DNA from: Candidatus Peribacteria bacterium
GTDB lineage: Bacteria; Patescibacteriota; Gracilibacteria; Peribacterales; Peribacteraceae
Direction of reading: 5' to 3'
Assembly: GCA_943354555.1 (NCBI GenBank)
Contig: CALRCM010000004.1
Coordinates: 1 to 48,340 of the forward strand
Length of the DNA: 48,340 bases
In this document: in pieces, positions 15,677-24,690 of the stretch
How positions within the stretch are numbered: position 1 is the stretch's first letter
Layout: each line of letters starts with the position of its first letter
Notes under the pieces: generated by a model
Databases searched by the model: none
Seen by the model: only the letters and a program-made list of their open reading frames with translations
What the model was told of the DNA's origin: nothing
Made by a program: the position numbers and the translations under genes

Positions 15677-18205
15677 GTGTCCCCCGCCCGATCTGCGGCT
15701 GTTTTTGAGGCTCATCGCAAGCGTTCCCTAGAGCGCAGGATGATGATTGTGCACCTTGTCCTTGGTGTATGCGCCCTTATTATTGTTGCCAGGCTTTTGG
15801 AGTTGCAGGTGGTGAAGGGCACGGACTATCTGGATCTTGCTCAGTCGCAGCACTTCGGTGGTGTACGTCTCCCAGCCAAACGCGGCGAGGTACTTTCGAG
15901 AAATTCCAAAAACGGAGAAACGAGCATCCTCGCAACAAATGCCACGCTCGATATGGTCTACGTAGATCCGGTCATTACCGAGCAACCGACACTCGTTGCG
16001 GAGACCCTTGCGGATGTACTGCTTACGGAAGACATCCATAGTGCGTGTAGCGCAGGAGAGCAATCCTGCCCGCGTGAACTCTTTACCTTTTATGGATCCG
16101 CATTCGATCCACTGCTGCGCATTCGAGCACTTTTTACCGGAGCACTTCTTGAGCCAGTTCCCGAAAATTTTGCACTTCCCCCTTCACTCGCAGCGTCGGA
16201 CATTACGGAGATACGCCGTCAGTTTGCGCGGGCCATAGAGACACGCATCAGTGAAAAACGTGTCACCTTCGTCCCTCTTCTCTACGGGGCGACCAAGGTG
16301 CAGATGCAACAGGTGCAAGCACTTGGCATCCAGGGAGTAGACGTCGTCTTCGACGCGAAGCTCATTTATGCGAATCCTGAGAGTGTGTCACAGCTGCAGG
16401 TACCCGCAATCGCACGAAGACTTTCAGGCCCCTTAGAGCTCGATGAAGAAGTCATTCGGGGGTATCTCCGTAGTCGCCCACTACGCTATGTATCGGTGAT
16501 GCATAAGCTTCCTCCGGAAGTTTCCGGCAAACTTCGGGAAGTGATGCTGCGCTCATTGGAACGTACGCGGGAGATGCGCAAAGGTGCGGTGTCACGTGAA
16601 GCGGCGCAGCAAATCGAAGACCCACTGCGCAGTATCGCTCTTATTCCTGAACACTGGCGATTTTATCCGGATGGGACTGTCGGGTCGCATGTGGTGGGAT
16701 TTTTGAACTCGGTCGGAGAGGCTCAGTACGGCATCGAACGAACATTTAACCCCGTGCTTCGTGGTCAGGAAGGACTCATCGCTACAGTGAGCGATCCACA
16801 GGGAGGGCAAATTCTCACAGCAGACCAGCGCATTGTGAATCCCAAGGACGGCTCGACGATCGTGCTTACCATAGACCGATACGTGCAGGAGAGCGTGGAA
16901 AAGATTCTTGATGCTGCCGTAGAGAGGTTTGATGCCGAAAGCGCACAGGTTATCGTCATGGATCCCTACACCGGCAGGATCATCGCCATGGCGAGCGCCC
17001 CCCTCTTTGACAGCAATAATTACGGTGATGTGTATGAGAAGGAGCCCATCCTCATTGATGAAGGAAAGCGCAAGCAAATCATTGTCGAACTCTATCATCC
17101 AGATACACGGTCGTTTGTGGTGCGCTGCTATCTCGATGATCTCTTTACTGAGCAGGGCAAAACGGGTTTCAGCGAGGAAAAGCAGAAGGAGATTGCCGCT
17201 CTCGAAGCACTCTATGACCTTGAAGACATTGTTCGCTATTACGTCCTTGTTGGTGAGCATCATCGCAGCGAGATCTTTCCCACGGAGCGTTCAGATATCT
17301 GGCTGAAGTACCGCAATACCATCGGTGTGGGTGCCTATATCAACCGGTCGATTCAGGAAATCTACGAGCCGGGATCCGTGATGAAGCCGGTGACCCTAGC
17401 CATCGCGATTGATCAGGGGGAAATTACTCCGAGCGACGAATACAACGACGAGGGGCCGGTGAAGGTTGACGAGTACACCATTAAAAATGCCCTCAACCGC
17501 TACTACGGAAAGATGACGATGACCGGTTGTCTTGAGTTTTCCATCAACACCTGCATGACCTCGGTGTCGGCGAAGCTGGGGCGTAAACTCTTCCACCGCA
17601 ACCTTGAGCGCTTCGGTTTCGGTCACGTGACAGGTATAGAGCTTGAAGATGAACTCCCTGGTGAAATACTTCCGTGGAGGAAGTGGAGCAATGCCCTCCT
17701 TGCAACTGCAGCGTACGGACAGGGAATCTCCTCGACTCCTCTACAGATGATCACGGCGTACACGGCCCTCGCAAACGGCGGCAAGCTCATGCGACCCACG
17801 ATTATCGACAGCATTATCCTCAGTGACGGCACTGCTGAAAAGGTATCACCGCGGGTGGTCGATCAGGTGATAACCGCGGAAACGAGTGACACCATCACCG
17901 CCATGCTCGTGAGCTCCATGAATCTCGGGTATGCGAAAGTTGCGAAAGTGAAGGGGTACCGCATGGCGGGAAAAACTGGTACGTCGCAGATCGCCGGTCC
18001 GGGAGGAAAGTACGAAACGGGTACAGGTTCCACGATTACGACATTCGCAGGGTATGCCCCAGTCCCCCACCCCAAGTTTCTCATTCTCGTGAAGTTCGAC
18101 CGTCCTAGAAGAGATATCTACGGAGCGCAGACTGCAGGACCGGTGTTTCGGGATATTGCGGCGTTCCTCTTTAAGTATTATGGGATTCCGCCGAATGAGA
18201 CGTAG
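15677..18205 (+). CDS. Class B penicillin-binding protein (FtsI/PBP2-type transpeptidase)
   Basis: It cross-links peptidoglycan in the cell envelope, for division or elongation. The 842-aa protein has one N-terminal membrane helix (VLGVCALIIVARLLELQVV), a dimerisation/pedestal domain starting VRLPAKRGEVL, and a transpeptidase domain with the catalytic triad motifs S567-V-M-K570, S622-I-N624 and K766-T-G768. Between PLFDSNNYG and NRSIQEIYEPGS there is a charged insertion of about 100 residues (about 17025-17340), where most class B PBPs have a short loop. The start is GTG 15677, 7 nt after TACACT (15664-15669). It ends 5 bp from the end of the convergent MutS-like gene. Confidence 0.93.
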   Translation: MSPARSAAVFEAHRKRSLERRMMIVHLVLGVCALIIVARLLELQVVKGTDYLDLAQSQHFGGVRLPAKRGEVLSRNSKNGETSILATNATLDMVYVDPVITEQPTLVAETLADVLLTEDIHSACSAGEQSCPRELFTFYGSAFDPLLRIRALFTGALLEPVPENFALPPSLAASDITEIRRQFARAIETRISEKRVTFVPLLYGATKVQMQQVQALGIQGVDVVFDAKLIYANPESVSQLQVPAIARRLSGPLELDEEVIRGYLRSRPLRYVSVMHKLPPEVSGKLREVMLRSLERTREMRKGAVSREAAQQIEDPLRSIALIPEHWRFYPDGTVGSHVVGFLNSVGEAQYGIERTFNPVLRGQEGLIATVSDPQGGQILTADQRIVNPKDGSTIVLTIDRYVQESVEKILDAAVERFDAESAQVIVMDPYTGRIIAMASAPLFDSNNYGDVYEKEPILIDEGKRKQIIVELYHPDTRSFVVRCYLDDLFTEQGKTGFSEEKQKEIAALEALYDLEDIVRYYVLVGEHHRSEIFPTERSDIWLKYRNTIGVGAYINRSIQEIYEPGSVMKPVTLAIAIDQGEITPSDEYNDEGPVKVDEYTIKNALNRYYGKMTMTGCLEFSINTCMTSVSAKLGRKLFHRNLERFGFGHVTGIELEDELPGEILPWRKWSNALLATAAYGQGISSTPLQMITAYTALANGGKLMRPTIIDSIILSDGTAEKVSPRVVDQVITAETSDTITAMLVSSMNLGYAKVAKVKGYRMAGKTGTSQIAGPGGKYETGTGSTITTFAGYAPVPHPKFLILVKFDRPRRDIYGAQTAGPVFRDIAAFLFKYYGIPPNET

Positions 18206-18227
18206 AGACATTACGCTATAACGTCTC
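18197..18227. terminator. Hairpin between convergent PBP and MutS-like genes
   Basis: GAGACGT (18197-18203) and ACGTCTC (18221-18227) can pair across the two stop codons. There is no T-run; a weak bidirectional terminator is possible. Confidence 0.35.
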
Positions 18228-21200
18228 CCGTGTGATCTGCACCCGCAATCACCGGTTCCAGTGCCCGCGCTCTCGCAATAATTCTTGCAGGGAACTTCTG
18301 TTGCTCGGCGACATCGATTGCTTGTGATCGCGCTATGCCTTCGGTCTTTGAGTATGTGTACTTCAATCCTTCGTCGTCTTTCCGGATCGGGAAGTGGTAC
18401 AGCTTTGTGATACCCGGATAGTCAGTCTTGAATCGTTCCGTGGAGTCATGATGGTGTGTCGTAAGGAAGACGGTATGACCGTCTTCGACGAGCATCTGGA
18501 GAAGTCCATATTGCAGATGACCCTGATACTTCGGCGAAGTCGTTGAACCAAATTCGTCGATGCAGAGTGTTGCGTGCTTTCCTTTGATGGAAGCGAGAAA
18601 CTGTCCCCATACGGCCATCTCCGTTCCGAAGGCGCTCAGTCCGCTGCTGCTTTCCGCGTTGATGCGGTCGATGTAGCAGTGTGCATCGCGCACGGGAACT
18701 ATTGCCTCTGCGGCGGGAACCATACCGACGGACTGTGCACAGAGATGCGCCGTAAATCCCGCTTTCATGTGATACGTTTTTCCCGACATATTCGCTCCGG
18801 TAAAAATCTGCACCTGAGCACTGGGACCAAGCAGGATGGAATTGCGCACCTGTCCTTCTACTGGTTTTGCGATATTCCATACGTCTGTGAGGTGCCCTTC
18901 CTGATTCGCGGAATATTCTGCAGTGGCGAATGGCTGCGTCTTGAGGGCCTTACTGATTTCCTGAAGGGACATGAGATTACGCATTTCATCTGCAAGCGGC
19001 GAAAAGTTTTCAAGGTGGTGGCTAGCTTCGGCGTATTTCCAGCGGTCTTCCCTCCGTTCAACCATGTTCGCGAGAAGATCCCGACCCGTAACTTTTCCGT
19101 CGAGGTATGCCTGGAACAGTGAAGAGAAATATCCGCCGAGACGATGCAGATGGACGCTATCTACTTTTCTGAGTTCATCAGGCAGTGACGCCAGTGGCTC
19201 TTTATCGCTGAGCATTGTCATCGCCTTCATCTGCATGACGATGGGTGGAGGAAAAAGCAAATCTAGCTTTGCCGTGAGTTCGTGTGTTCCGTTTAGCGCG
19301 CTAAAAAGCAAGTCGGGGTCCATAGCGGCAAGATCTTTCGGTTCTATAGGGGGTAGCTGTGCTGTGCAGCGATCGACAAGCGGGAGAAGATGCTTGCCGA
19401 TAAATTCGTACTGAGAAAGTTTCGCATCATCCGGAGCGCCGACCATTGTGGCTAATTCATTGTGAATTTCCAGGATGCGTTCTGAGTCTCTGCGGTGCTC
19501 AGGTCCATCCCGCTGTTTATCATACAAACCATTCAGGAGATCATGCCACTCCACGCTGAGTGCGAAAAATCGACGTATGGGCTGCAGAATCGGTTCAAGA
19601 AAATCCGCCCCCCACCCTTCGGTCACCGAGAGCGTCTGCAGGATTTTTTCAAAGACTGGCAACGATCCCGCACGTACTCGGTCGGATCCGGCCATGTGTG
19701 CATTGTGCATGAGATGAGTTGCTCCTTCTTTCAGTCGTTCATTGAATCCTGTCAGGAGGTCTGGGTAGGCACAGGTAGCTGATGCGAGGTTCGCCCATGT
19801 CGATGTAATAGCGGACTCGACACCCTTTTCTGTTCCGGGTGATCGCAATGCAGCCCACATGCGCTGTCGTTCCAGTAGCTCGGCAACATCATTGGTTACG
19901 CCACTACGCAAAAACGTCTGCGCCATACCGATTTGGCTGTGCTCTGTTCCGGGAATGCGCAGGTGGTAATGCAGATCGTTGTCTTTGCTTGCGATATGTA
20001 CAAGGCCTTCAGGCGCGAATGCATTTTTTTCCTCAGGTTTTATGATGCGTGTTGTCCCCTTTTCTCTGCGGCTTCGCTGAATCTGTACATCCAGCTGATC
20101 CGGAAAGAGCTGTGAGAATCCTTTGGGTTCGCTTATGAGTCTTTCGCGGTCTTCATCAGAATAAGGTGTGAGTGTGCGGCCAGGCCATGCTGCTTCCTGA
20201 TTCTGCAATGGAGCAACATGCACGGGGTTTCCTTCGAGAGATGCCTTTGCATAGCGAATCACCCGCGGGTCGAGAAACTTCGCAGCAACTTCCAGAGCGC
20301 GTGAGTCATCTCTTCCCGGCTCCAGTTTATGTGTGAAGACCAAATCTTTCGCTCCAACTTCGGTACGAAAATGGGAAATACACTGTCCCCTCTCCTTCTC
20401 CAGATGATCCATCAGGCGTTCATTGTGTGTCGCAAAAACAATGTGATGTCCTCGCTCAGTTAAGTCATCGGACACGGCTGCAGCGAGTGAAGCCTGATCG
20501 ATGTCTCCTGTGGTCGAAAATGGCTCATCGCTCCATATTCGCGTAGGTCCTTTTTCTGAGGTTTCCAGAGTCTTCTTCCACCAGTCAATCTCTGTACCAA
20601 ACGCGCTCAGGTTTCTTTCCGCATCCGTAGACGCACGATCGATGAAGACGAGTTGCTCATGTTGCGGAATATTCACATCGAGTCCCGGTGCATAGCCGAA
20701 AGACTGCGCACATGCCTGCAGGTAAAGGTCTTGGAGTAGGTACCAGGACTTTCCGGACATGTTTGCACTGGCAAGCGCATGAACGGGATCATCGGGGATA
20801 CTCGGGTTACGAGTCTGATCTGGTGGTACACCGTCTCCCTGCCATTTGTATGACCGTTGTAATTTCCCTGTTTTGGAGTGCAGCATGTTCCATCCTTTTC
20901 TATATTCGCGGGGCTTTTGTTCATCGAAAGTCACTTTCGAGTACCTGTCTTCTTTCATGACGTTTGCCGTTTCCAGAAGGCAACCGATGCGGGAGATGTC
21001 GCTCATGCATTCACTGAGTGCATGTTCTATGGTTGTCAGGATATCCGGTGATGCAAATGTCGCTCGGATCGTCTCCCATGATCCTGTGAGGTGCTTGGTA
21101 AAGAGGGGCCGCAGTGTTGCTGCATGTACGCGTAATTTTGCTCCCGTAGCAATGAGTGACGGATGCCACATTTTATCCAGTACTGCTGCAAATGTATCAA

Positions 21201-21840
21201 TACTGTCCGGTGCCTCAGGTAATTTCCACAGCGTAAGCAGCGTCTCTGCTATCCAGCGTGTTTCATCATCAGCTTCATTGGTGGAAATTGTTTTTAAGGC
21301 TTTATTCACTGCTTTTTCTAAAGGTAATGTCGCAAAATCACTCTTGAGCAGCTGCACAATCAGGGTATCCGGAGATTGCTTTTCCCCTTTTTCAACGCGT
21401 TCTCGTTCTATGTTTGTAATCATCGAAAGACTTTCCCAGTACGAAGATGAAGCAGTAGAAGAATTCTTCGTTCGTAGTGTCTCCTCATGTGTTTTATCGA
21501 TAAGGGTTTCCATGATGTCCTGGCGCTCCAGTGTTTGACTGCGTTCAAGTGGGACACGATGGAGAAGTGAACCCAGAAGAGTTTTTGCATTGAGAATATT
21601 TGCCATATCCATATCTTCGAGAGACCGGTCATCTCTGTGCTTTTCCGTGAGCATCATGAGCTCTGTCGTTCCCTCTGCTTTGAAAAAAATATCAATCGCA
21701 TCGGTAACCTGCAGCACTTCTTTTGCTTCATTGGAGACGCCCAGAGCAGCATCGGACACTGTTGCAGGTGATACAGTCTCAGGGGCTACAGCTTGCTCCT
21801 CTCCAAGTGCCGATAGTTTTCGACCGAATTCTGAAACCAT
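18211..21840 (-). CDS. Tandem MutS-like protein with two fused ATPase modules
   Basis: This 1209-aa protein carries two MutS-type core/ATPase units in one chain. Unit 1: Walker A ANMSGKS (K364), LSAFGTE (E417), Walker B DEPFSTT (D438/E439), FATH (H472). Unit 2: GANMSGKT (K1021), LSAFGTE (E1074), DEFGSTT (D1095/E1096), LTTH (H1129). Each equivalent residue is exactly 657 positions apart, so the second unit repeats the first without gaps across the ATPase. The helical cores before each ATPase have diverged. The mismatch-reading domain with Phe-x-Glu is not visible. MutS works as a dimer with composite ATP sites, so this looks like a covalent pseudo-dimer. The role could be mismatch repair-like, recombination control or ribosome/DNA junction handling. 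ATG 21840 follows TGTAAT by 8 nt. Confidence 0.85.
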   Translation of the reverse strand: MVSEFGRKLSALGEEQAVAPETVSPATVSDAALGVSNEAKEVLQVTDAIDIFFKAEGTTELMMLTEKHRDDRSLEDMDMANILNAKTLLGSLLHRVPLERSQTLERQDIMETLIDKTHEETLRTKNSSTASSSYWESLSMITNIERERVEKGEKQSPDTLIVQLLKSDFATLPLEKAVNKALKTISTNEADDETRWIAETLLTLWKLPEAPDSIDTFAAVLDKMWHPSLIATGAKLRVHAATLRPLFTKHLTGSWETIRATFASPDILTTIEHALSECMSDISRIGCLLETANVMKEDRYSKVTFDEQKPREYRKGWNMLHSKTGKLQRSYKWQGDGVPPDQTRNPSIPDDPVHALASANMSGKSWYLLQDLYLQACAQSFGYAPGLDVNIPQHEQLVFIDRASTDAERNLSAFGTEIDWWKKTLETSEKGPTRIWSDEPFSTTGDIDQASLAAAVSDDLTERGHHIVFATHNERLMDHLEKERGQCISHFRTEVGAKDLVFTHKLEPGRDDSRALEVAAKFLDPRVIRYAKASLEGNPVHVAPLQNQEAAWPGRTLTPYSDEDRERLISEPKGFSQLFPDQLDVQIQRSRREKGTTRIIKPEEKNAFAPEGLVHIASKDNDLHYHLRIPGTEHSQIGMAQTFLRSGVTNDVAELLERQRMWAALRSPGTEKGVESAITSTWANLASATCAYPDLLTGFNERLKEGATHLMHNAHMAGSDRVRAGSLPVFEKILQTLSVTEGWGADFLEPILQPIRRFFALSVEWHDLLNGLYDKQRDGPEHRRDSERILEIHNELATMVGAPDDAKLSQYEFIGKHLLPLVDRCTAQLPPIEPKDLAAMDPDLLFSALNGTHELTAKLDLLFPPPIVMQMKAMTMLSDKEPLASLPDELRKVDSVHLHRLGGYFSSLFQAYLDGKVTGRDLLANMVERREDRWKYAEASHHLENFSPLADEMRNLMSLQEISKALKTQPFATAEYSANQEGHLTDVWNIAKPVEGQVRNSILLGPSAQVQIFTGANMSGKTYHMKAGFTAHLCAQSVGMVPAAEAIVPVRDAHCYIDRINAESSSGLSAFGTEMAVWGQFLASIKGKHATLCIDEFGSTTSPKYQGHLQYGLLQMLVEDGHTVFLTTHHHDSTERFKTDYPGITKLYHFPIRKDDEGLKYTYSKTEGIARSQAIDVAEQQKFPARIIARARALEPVIAGADHTGDVIA

Positions 21841-21903
21841 AGCGAGGCATTACACAAGAATGCGGGGGCTTCGACAAGGGTGATTCCTGTGATTGTGCTC
21901 TCG

Positions 21904-21926
21904 GAGACGCAACAGCGTTGCGTCTC
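21904..21926. repeat. Hairpin of the GAGACGC palindrome family
   Basis: Arms GAGACGCAAC and GTTGCGTCTC enclose AGC, followed by TAC. It lies after the glmS stop and before the MutS-like promoter, so it may end the glmS transcript. A relative at 25804 works as a terminator with a T-run. Confidence 0.7.
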
Positions 21927-21938
21927 TACGGAACCACA

Positions 21939-23711
21939 TTATTTAACTGTGACGCTTTTAGCCAAATTCCTCGGCATGTCCGGATCTTTCCCCCTCTGTA
22001 CTGCCAGTTCATACGCTAGGATCTGCATGGGAATAACGGTAACAATCGGCTGTGCTGCGCCCGCATCTGGTGTCTTCAGCCATTCGTCGAAAATAGCATT
22101 TCTCTCCGGAGCAATGCCGATGAGCATTGCGCCACGAGCTTTGAGCTCCGTTGCATTATTGATCATGTCGCCGGTGACTTCGTCGTTTCCCAGAAGTGCG
22201 ATGCACGGCGTTCCTGTTTCGATGAGGGCGATGGGGCCGTGCTTGAGCTCGCCGCCGGCGAATCCTTCCGCGTGCACGTAGCTGACTTCCTGAATCTTGA
22301 TCGCGCTTTCGAGGGCCATCGGGTAGTGCCAGCTTTTACCGATGATGTAGAGATCTTCGTGAGACTTAATTTTCGCAGCAATCGCAGCAATGCGTTCGAC
22401 GTAGCGGGGGTTGAGCATATCGTTAATGAGCGCGCTGGTTTCCAGAAGCAAAGTCTTTCCATCGTGCAGTGCGTGCTTGAGGGCATACGCAATAAGAAGC
22501 ATCACGGACATCTGACCGGTGAGAGCCTTGGTGCTCGCAACCGCGCGCTCGGGACCGGCATTGATGAGCAGTGTGTAGTCCGCCGCGCGACTCACACTCG
22601 ATCCTTCGACGTTTACAATAGCGAGCACTTTTGCGCCTTTGGCCTTCGCAACACTGATGGCCTCAAGGACGTCTGCAGTCTCCCCGCTTTGACTTACTAC
22701 GATGAGCAAGCTTTCAGGCTGCAGGAAGTGATGGTAGAGCTTAAACTCCCCTGCTGAGCAGACGTTGACGTGGTGCTCTGCGACGACTGAGAAGAAGTAC
22801 TCCGCCGCCATGCAGGCCTTGTGTGCTGTACCGCAGCCGACGAGGAAGGTGCCCTTGGCACTTCTGATTGCTTCTGCAACGGCGCGGATGGCGTCATCGT
22901 CCTGATTCACTGCTCTGGCGATGCTCTCTTTCTGGTCCATGATTTCCTTGAGCATGAAGTGCGGGAAATCCCCTTTTTGTCCCTGCTCGACGGTCCACGT
23001 GATGCGTACTTCTCTCTTCTGACGCTCTGTTCCCGTTAAGATATCCCTAAACTGAATGGAGTTTCCGTCTGTTTCCACCATCTCTCCATCATCGATGTAC
23101 TGCACGGTGCGGGTGTGCTCGATGAACGCGGGAATATCCGATGCAATGTAGTACCCGTCCTCCCCTACTCCGACGATGAGCGGACTCCCCGTACGCGTAG
23201 CCACCAGCATGCCGGAGGCCTCGTGCATGGCGAGGATGGCATAGCGTCCATGAAAGCGCAGGCAGGCCCTGCGTACGGCTTCCGGAAATGCGTGCCCAGC
23301 CTTCATCTCTTCCTCTATACAATAGGGAATAACTTCTGTGTCGGTTTGCGAGACGAATGTATATCCCTTGGTGAGAAGTTCCAATCTCAGCGCTTCGTGG
23401 TTCTCCACGATGCCGTTATGGACAACGGCGATTGTGCCGTCCTTGGAGAGATGCGGATGTGCATTTTCCGGTGTGACTCCTCCATGCGTTGCCCAACGGG
23501 TGTGTGCGAGAGCGAGACAACAGGAATAGGAAAATTGCTTCGTATCTACAGAGCTGATTTTGCCGATGTCCTTACTGACAGAAATTCCCGATGGTGTTTT
23601 ACAGGCAACTCCCCAAGAATCGTAGCCGCGGTACTCCAGATTCTTGAGTCCATCGACAACGACGCTTCCTCCATCACTCCGCTTGCCTGTGTATCCGAAG
23701 ATGCCGCACAT
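21939..23711 (-). CDS. glmS: Glutamine-fructose-6-phosphate aminotransferase
   Basis: It makes glucosamine-6-phosphate from fructose-6-phosphate and glutamine, the first step to UDP-GlcNAc for peptidoglycan. The 590-aa protein starts MCGIFGYTG, so the catalytic Cys becomes residue 1 after Met removal. The glutaminase domain contains ALAHTRWATHGG and NAHPH. Two SIS domains follow, with VGCGTAHKACMAAEYFF and VSQSGETADVLEAI in the first and the C-terminal segment ending LAKSVTVK as in GlmS. TAAAAT lies 9 nt upstream of the ATG. No glmS ribozyme is visible in the short upstream space shared with rpsT. Confidence 0.97.
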   Translation of the reverse strand: MCGIFGYTGKRSDGGSVVVDGLKNLEYRGYDSWGVACKTPSGISVSKDIGKISSVDTKQFSYSCCLALAHTRWATHGGVTPENAHPHLSKDGTIAVVHNGIVENHEALRLELLTKGYTFVSQTDTEVIPYCIEEEMKAGHAFPEAVRRACLRFHGRYAILAMHEASGMLVATRTGSPLIVGVGEDGYYIASDIPAFIEHTRTVQYIDDGEMVETDGNSIQFRDILTGTERQKREVRITWTVEQGQKGDFPHFMLKEIMDQKESIARAVNQDDDAIRAVAEAIRSAKGTFLVGCGTAHKACMAAEYFFSVVAEHHVNVCSAGEFKLYHHFLQPESLLIVVSQSGETADVLEAISVAKAKGAKVLAIVNVEGSSVSRAADYTLLINAGPERAVASTKALTGQMSVMLLIAYALKHALHDGKTLLLETSALINDMLNPRYVERIAAIAAKIKSHEDLYIIGKSWHYPMALESAIKIQEVSYVHAEGFAGGELKHGPIALIETGTPCIALLGNDEVTGDMINNATELKARGAMLIGIAPERNAIFDEWLKTPDAGAAQPIVTVIPMQILAYELAVQRGKDPDMPRNLAKSVTVK

Positions 23712-23795
23712 AGCTGAGGTATTTTAAGTATTTTCGGGCTTTTTGCAATGCTTTACGGCTCCTTAGCATCCTAAACGTCTAATCAAAGGATTTCC

Positions 23796-23824
23796 TTGCA
23801 AGCAGCCTGCTGCACCCTTAAGCT
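23796..23824 (+). promoter_or_regulatory. rpsT promoter
   Basis: TTGCAA (23796-23801), 17-nt spacer, TAAGCT (23819-23824), then 7 nt to the ATG. It shows that the longer frame beginning at TTG 23796 is promoter, not coding. Confidence 0.65.
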
Positions 23825-23831
23825 GGCGCCC

Positions 23832-24095
23832 ATGCCTCTCACATCTTCTGCCATCAAAGCCTCCCGTCAGTCCCGTGTTCGCCGTGAGCGGCGTCAGCCA
23901 GTGAAGACGACGATGAAGACCATGATCCGCAAGATTACCGTTGCCGCGAAGGCCGGTGATAAGGTTGAAGCAAGCAAGCTCCTTCCTAGTGCCTATAAGG
24001 CCATCGATATGGCGTCGAAGAAGCACATCATTCACCCGAAGAATGCCGCAAGAAAGAAGTCCGGTATCGCAAAAATGGTAGGAGCGATGAAGTGA
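23832..24095 (+). CDS. rpsT: 30S ribosomal protein S20
   Basis: This small basic protein binds 16S rRNA in the 30S subunit. The 87-aa product has the typical S20 helical pattern: SSAIKASRQSRVRRERRQPVK at the start, TMKTMIRKITVAAKAGD, then SAYKAIDMASKKHIIHPKNAARKKSGIAK, which matches the conserved K(G)xIHKNxAxRxKSRL-type C-terminal helix. ATG 23832 is 7 nt behind a TTGCAA-17-TAAGCT promoter. ruvX follows 44 nt later in the same direction. Confidence 0.92.
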   Translation: MPLTSSAIKASRQSRVRRERRQPVKTTMKTMIRKITVAAKAGDKVEASKLLPSAYKAIDMASKKHIIHPKNAARKKSGIAKMVGAMK

Positions 24096-24139
24096 GCGGC
24101 GGGGTATGCTTCGTAGGTACTTCCTTCCGATATTTTTCC

Positions 24140-24526
24140 ATGCCTTCCATTCTCGCATTTGACGTCGGATTGCGTAGAACAGGAGTGGCGATAGCCTTCG
24201 GCGGGACAGATATGGCCGTCACAAAGGACACCATTCATCACAAAGATATGGCCGTTTTAACGGTGGAGATTCAGGCTCTTTGCTCTCACTATCAGGTCAA
24301 AACGATGGTTTTAGGACTGCCACTTCTTGCCTCAGGGGACGAGGGGTCTCAGGTGGTGATTGTCCGTTCTTTGGCAAAAAATCTTGAGAAGTTGGGATTT
24401 GAGGTTCTTTTCATCGACGAACGCTATACAACAGCGAGAAATGTCCAATACGATGGCGATGCAGCCTCTGCTTGTCAGATTCTCTCAACGTATCTTGAGA
24501 GAAAAAAGAATTTGACACAGCCCTAA
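24140..24526 (+). CDS. ruvX: RuvX/YqgF, putative pre-16S rRNA nuclease
   Basis: This RNase H-fold nuclease is implicated in 16S rRNA 5' end maturation and was earlier called a Holliday-junction resolvase. The 128-aa protein shows the first acidic motif ILAFDVGLRRTGVAI, VLGLPLL, and the FIDERYTTARN motif with the second acidic residue pair. The start is set at ATG 24140 (MPSILAFDVG), as in the family, although the frame extends upstream; GATATT lies 5 nt before it. It is placed after rpsT, which fits a ribosome-related role. Confidence 0.9.
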   Translation: MPSILAFDVGLRRTGVAIAFGGTDMAVTKDTIHHKDMAVLTVEIQALCSHYQVKTMVLGLPLLASGDEGSQVVIVRSLAKNLEKLGFEVLFIDERYTTARNVQYDGDAASACQILSTYLERKKNLTQP

Positions 24527-24542
24527 AACTATATAATATAGT
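24512..24542 (+). promoter_or_regulatory. Promoter of the sigma4-HARE gene
   Basis: TTGACA (24512-24517) is followed by a very AT-rich stretch with TATAAT (24532-24537) and TATAGT (24537-24542); the spacers are 14 and 19 nt, so neither is ideal. It would leave a leader of about 145 nt, which includes a 7-bp hairpin (ACGCTAC with GTAGCGT, about 24590-24612). Confidence 0.45.
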
Positions 24543-24690
24543 ATCCTTTACCTGCTCATTGAACAACTTCGTGGTACCAATGGATATAACGCTACATATG
24601 ATACGTAGCGTCTAGCCAAATCTGAATCTGATCTTTTGCTTCTGTCAAATATTTGGTAAAACGAGGGTTGTTCTTTCCCCAGCTTCTCCT

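Noticed and set aside
20846-21538. 230-codon plus-strand frame opposite the MutS-like gene
   Set aside because: Antisense shadow; Ser/Val-rich low-information sequence and no promoter.
23089-23717. Plus-strand frames opposite glmS
   Set aside because: Shadows of a full-length, conserved GlmS on the minus strand.
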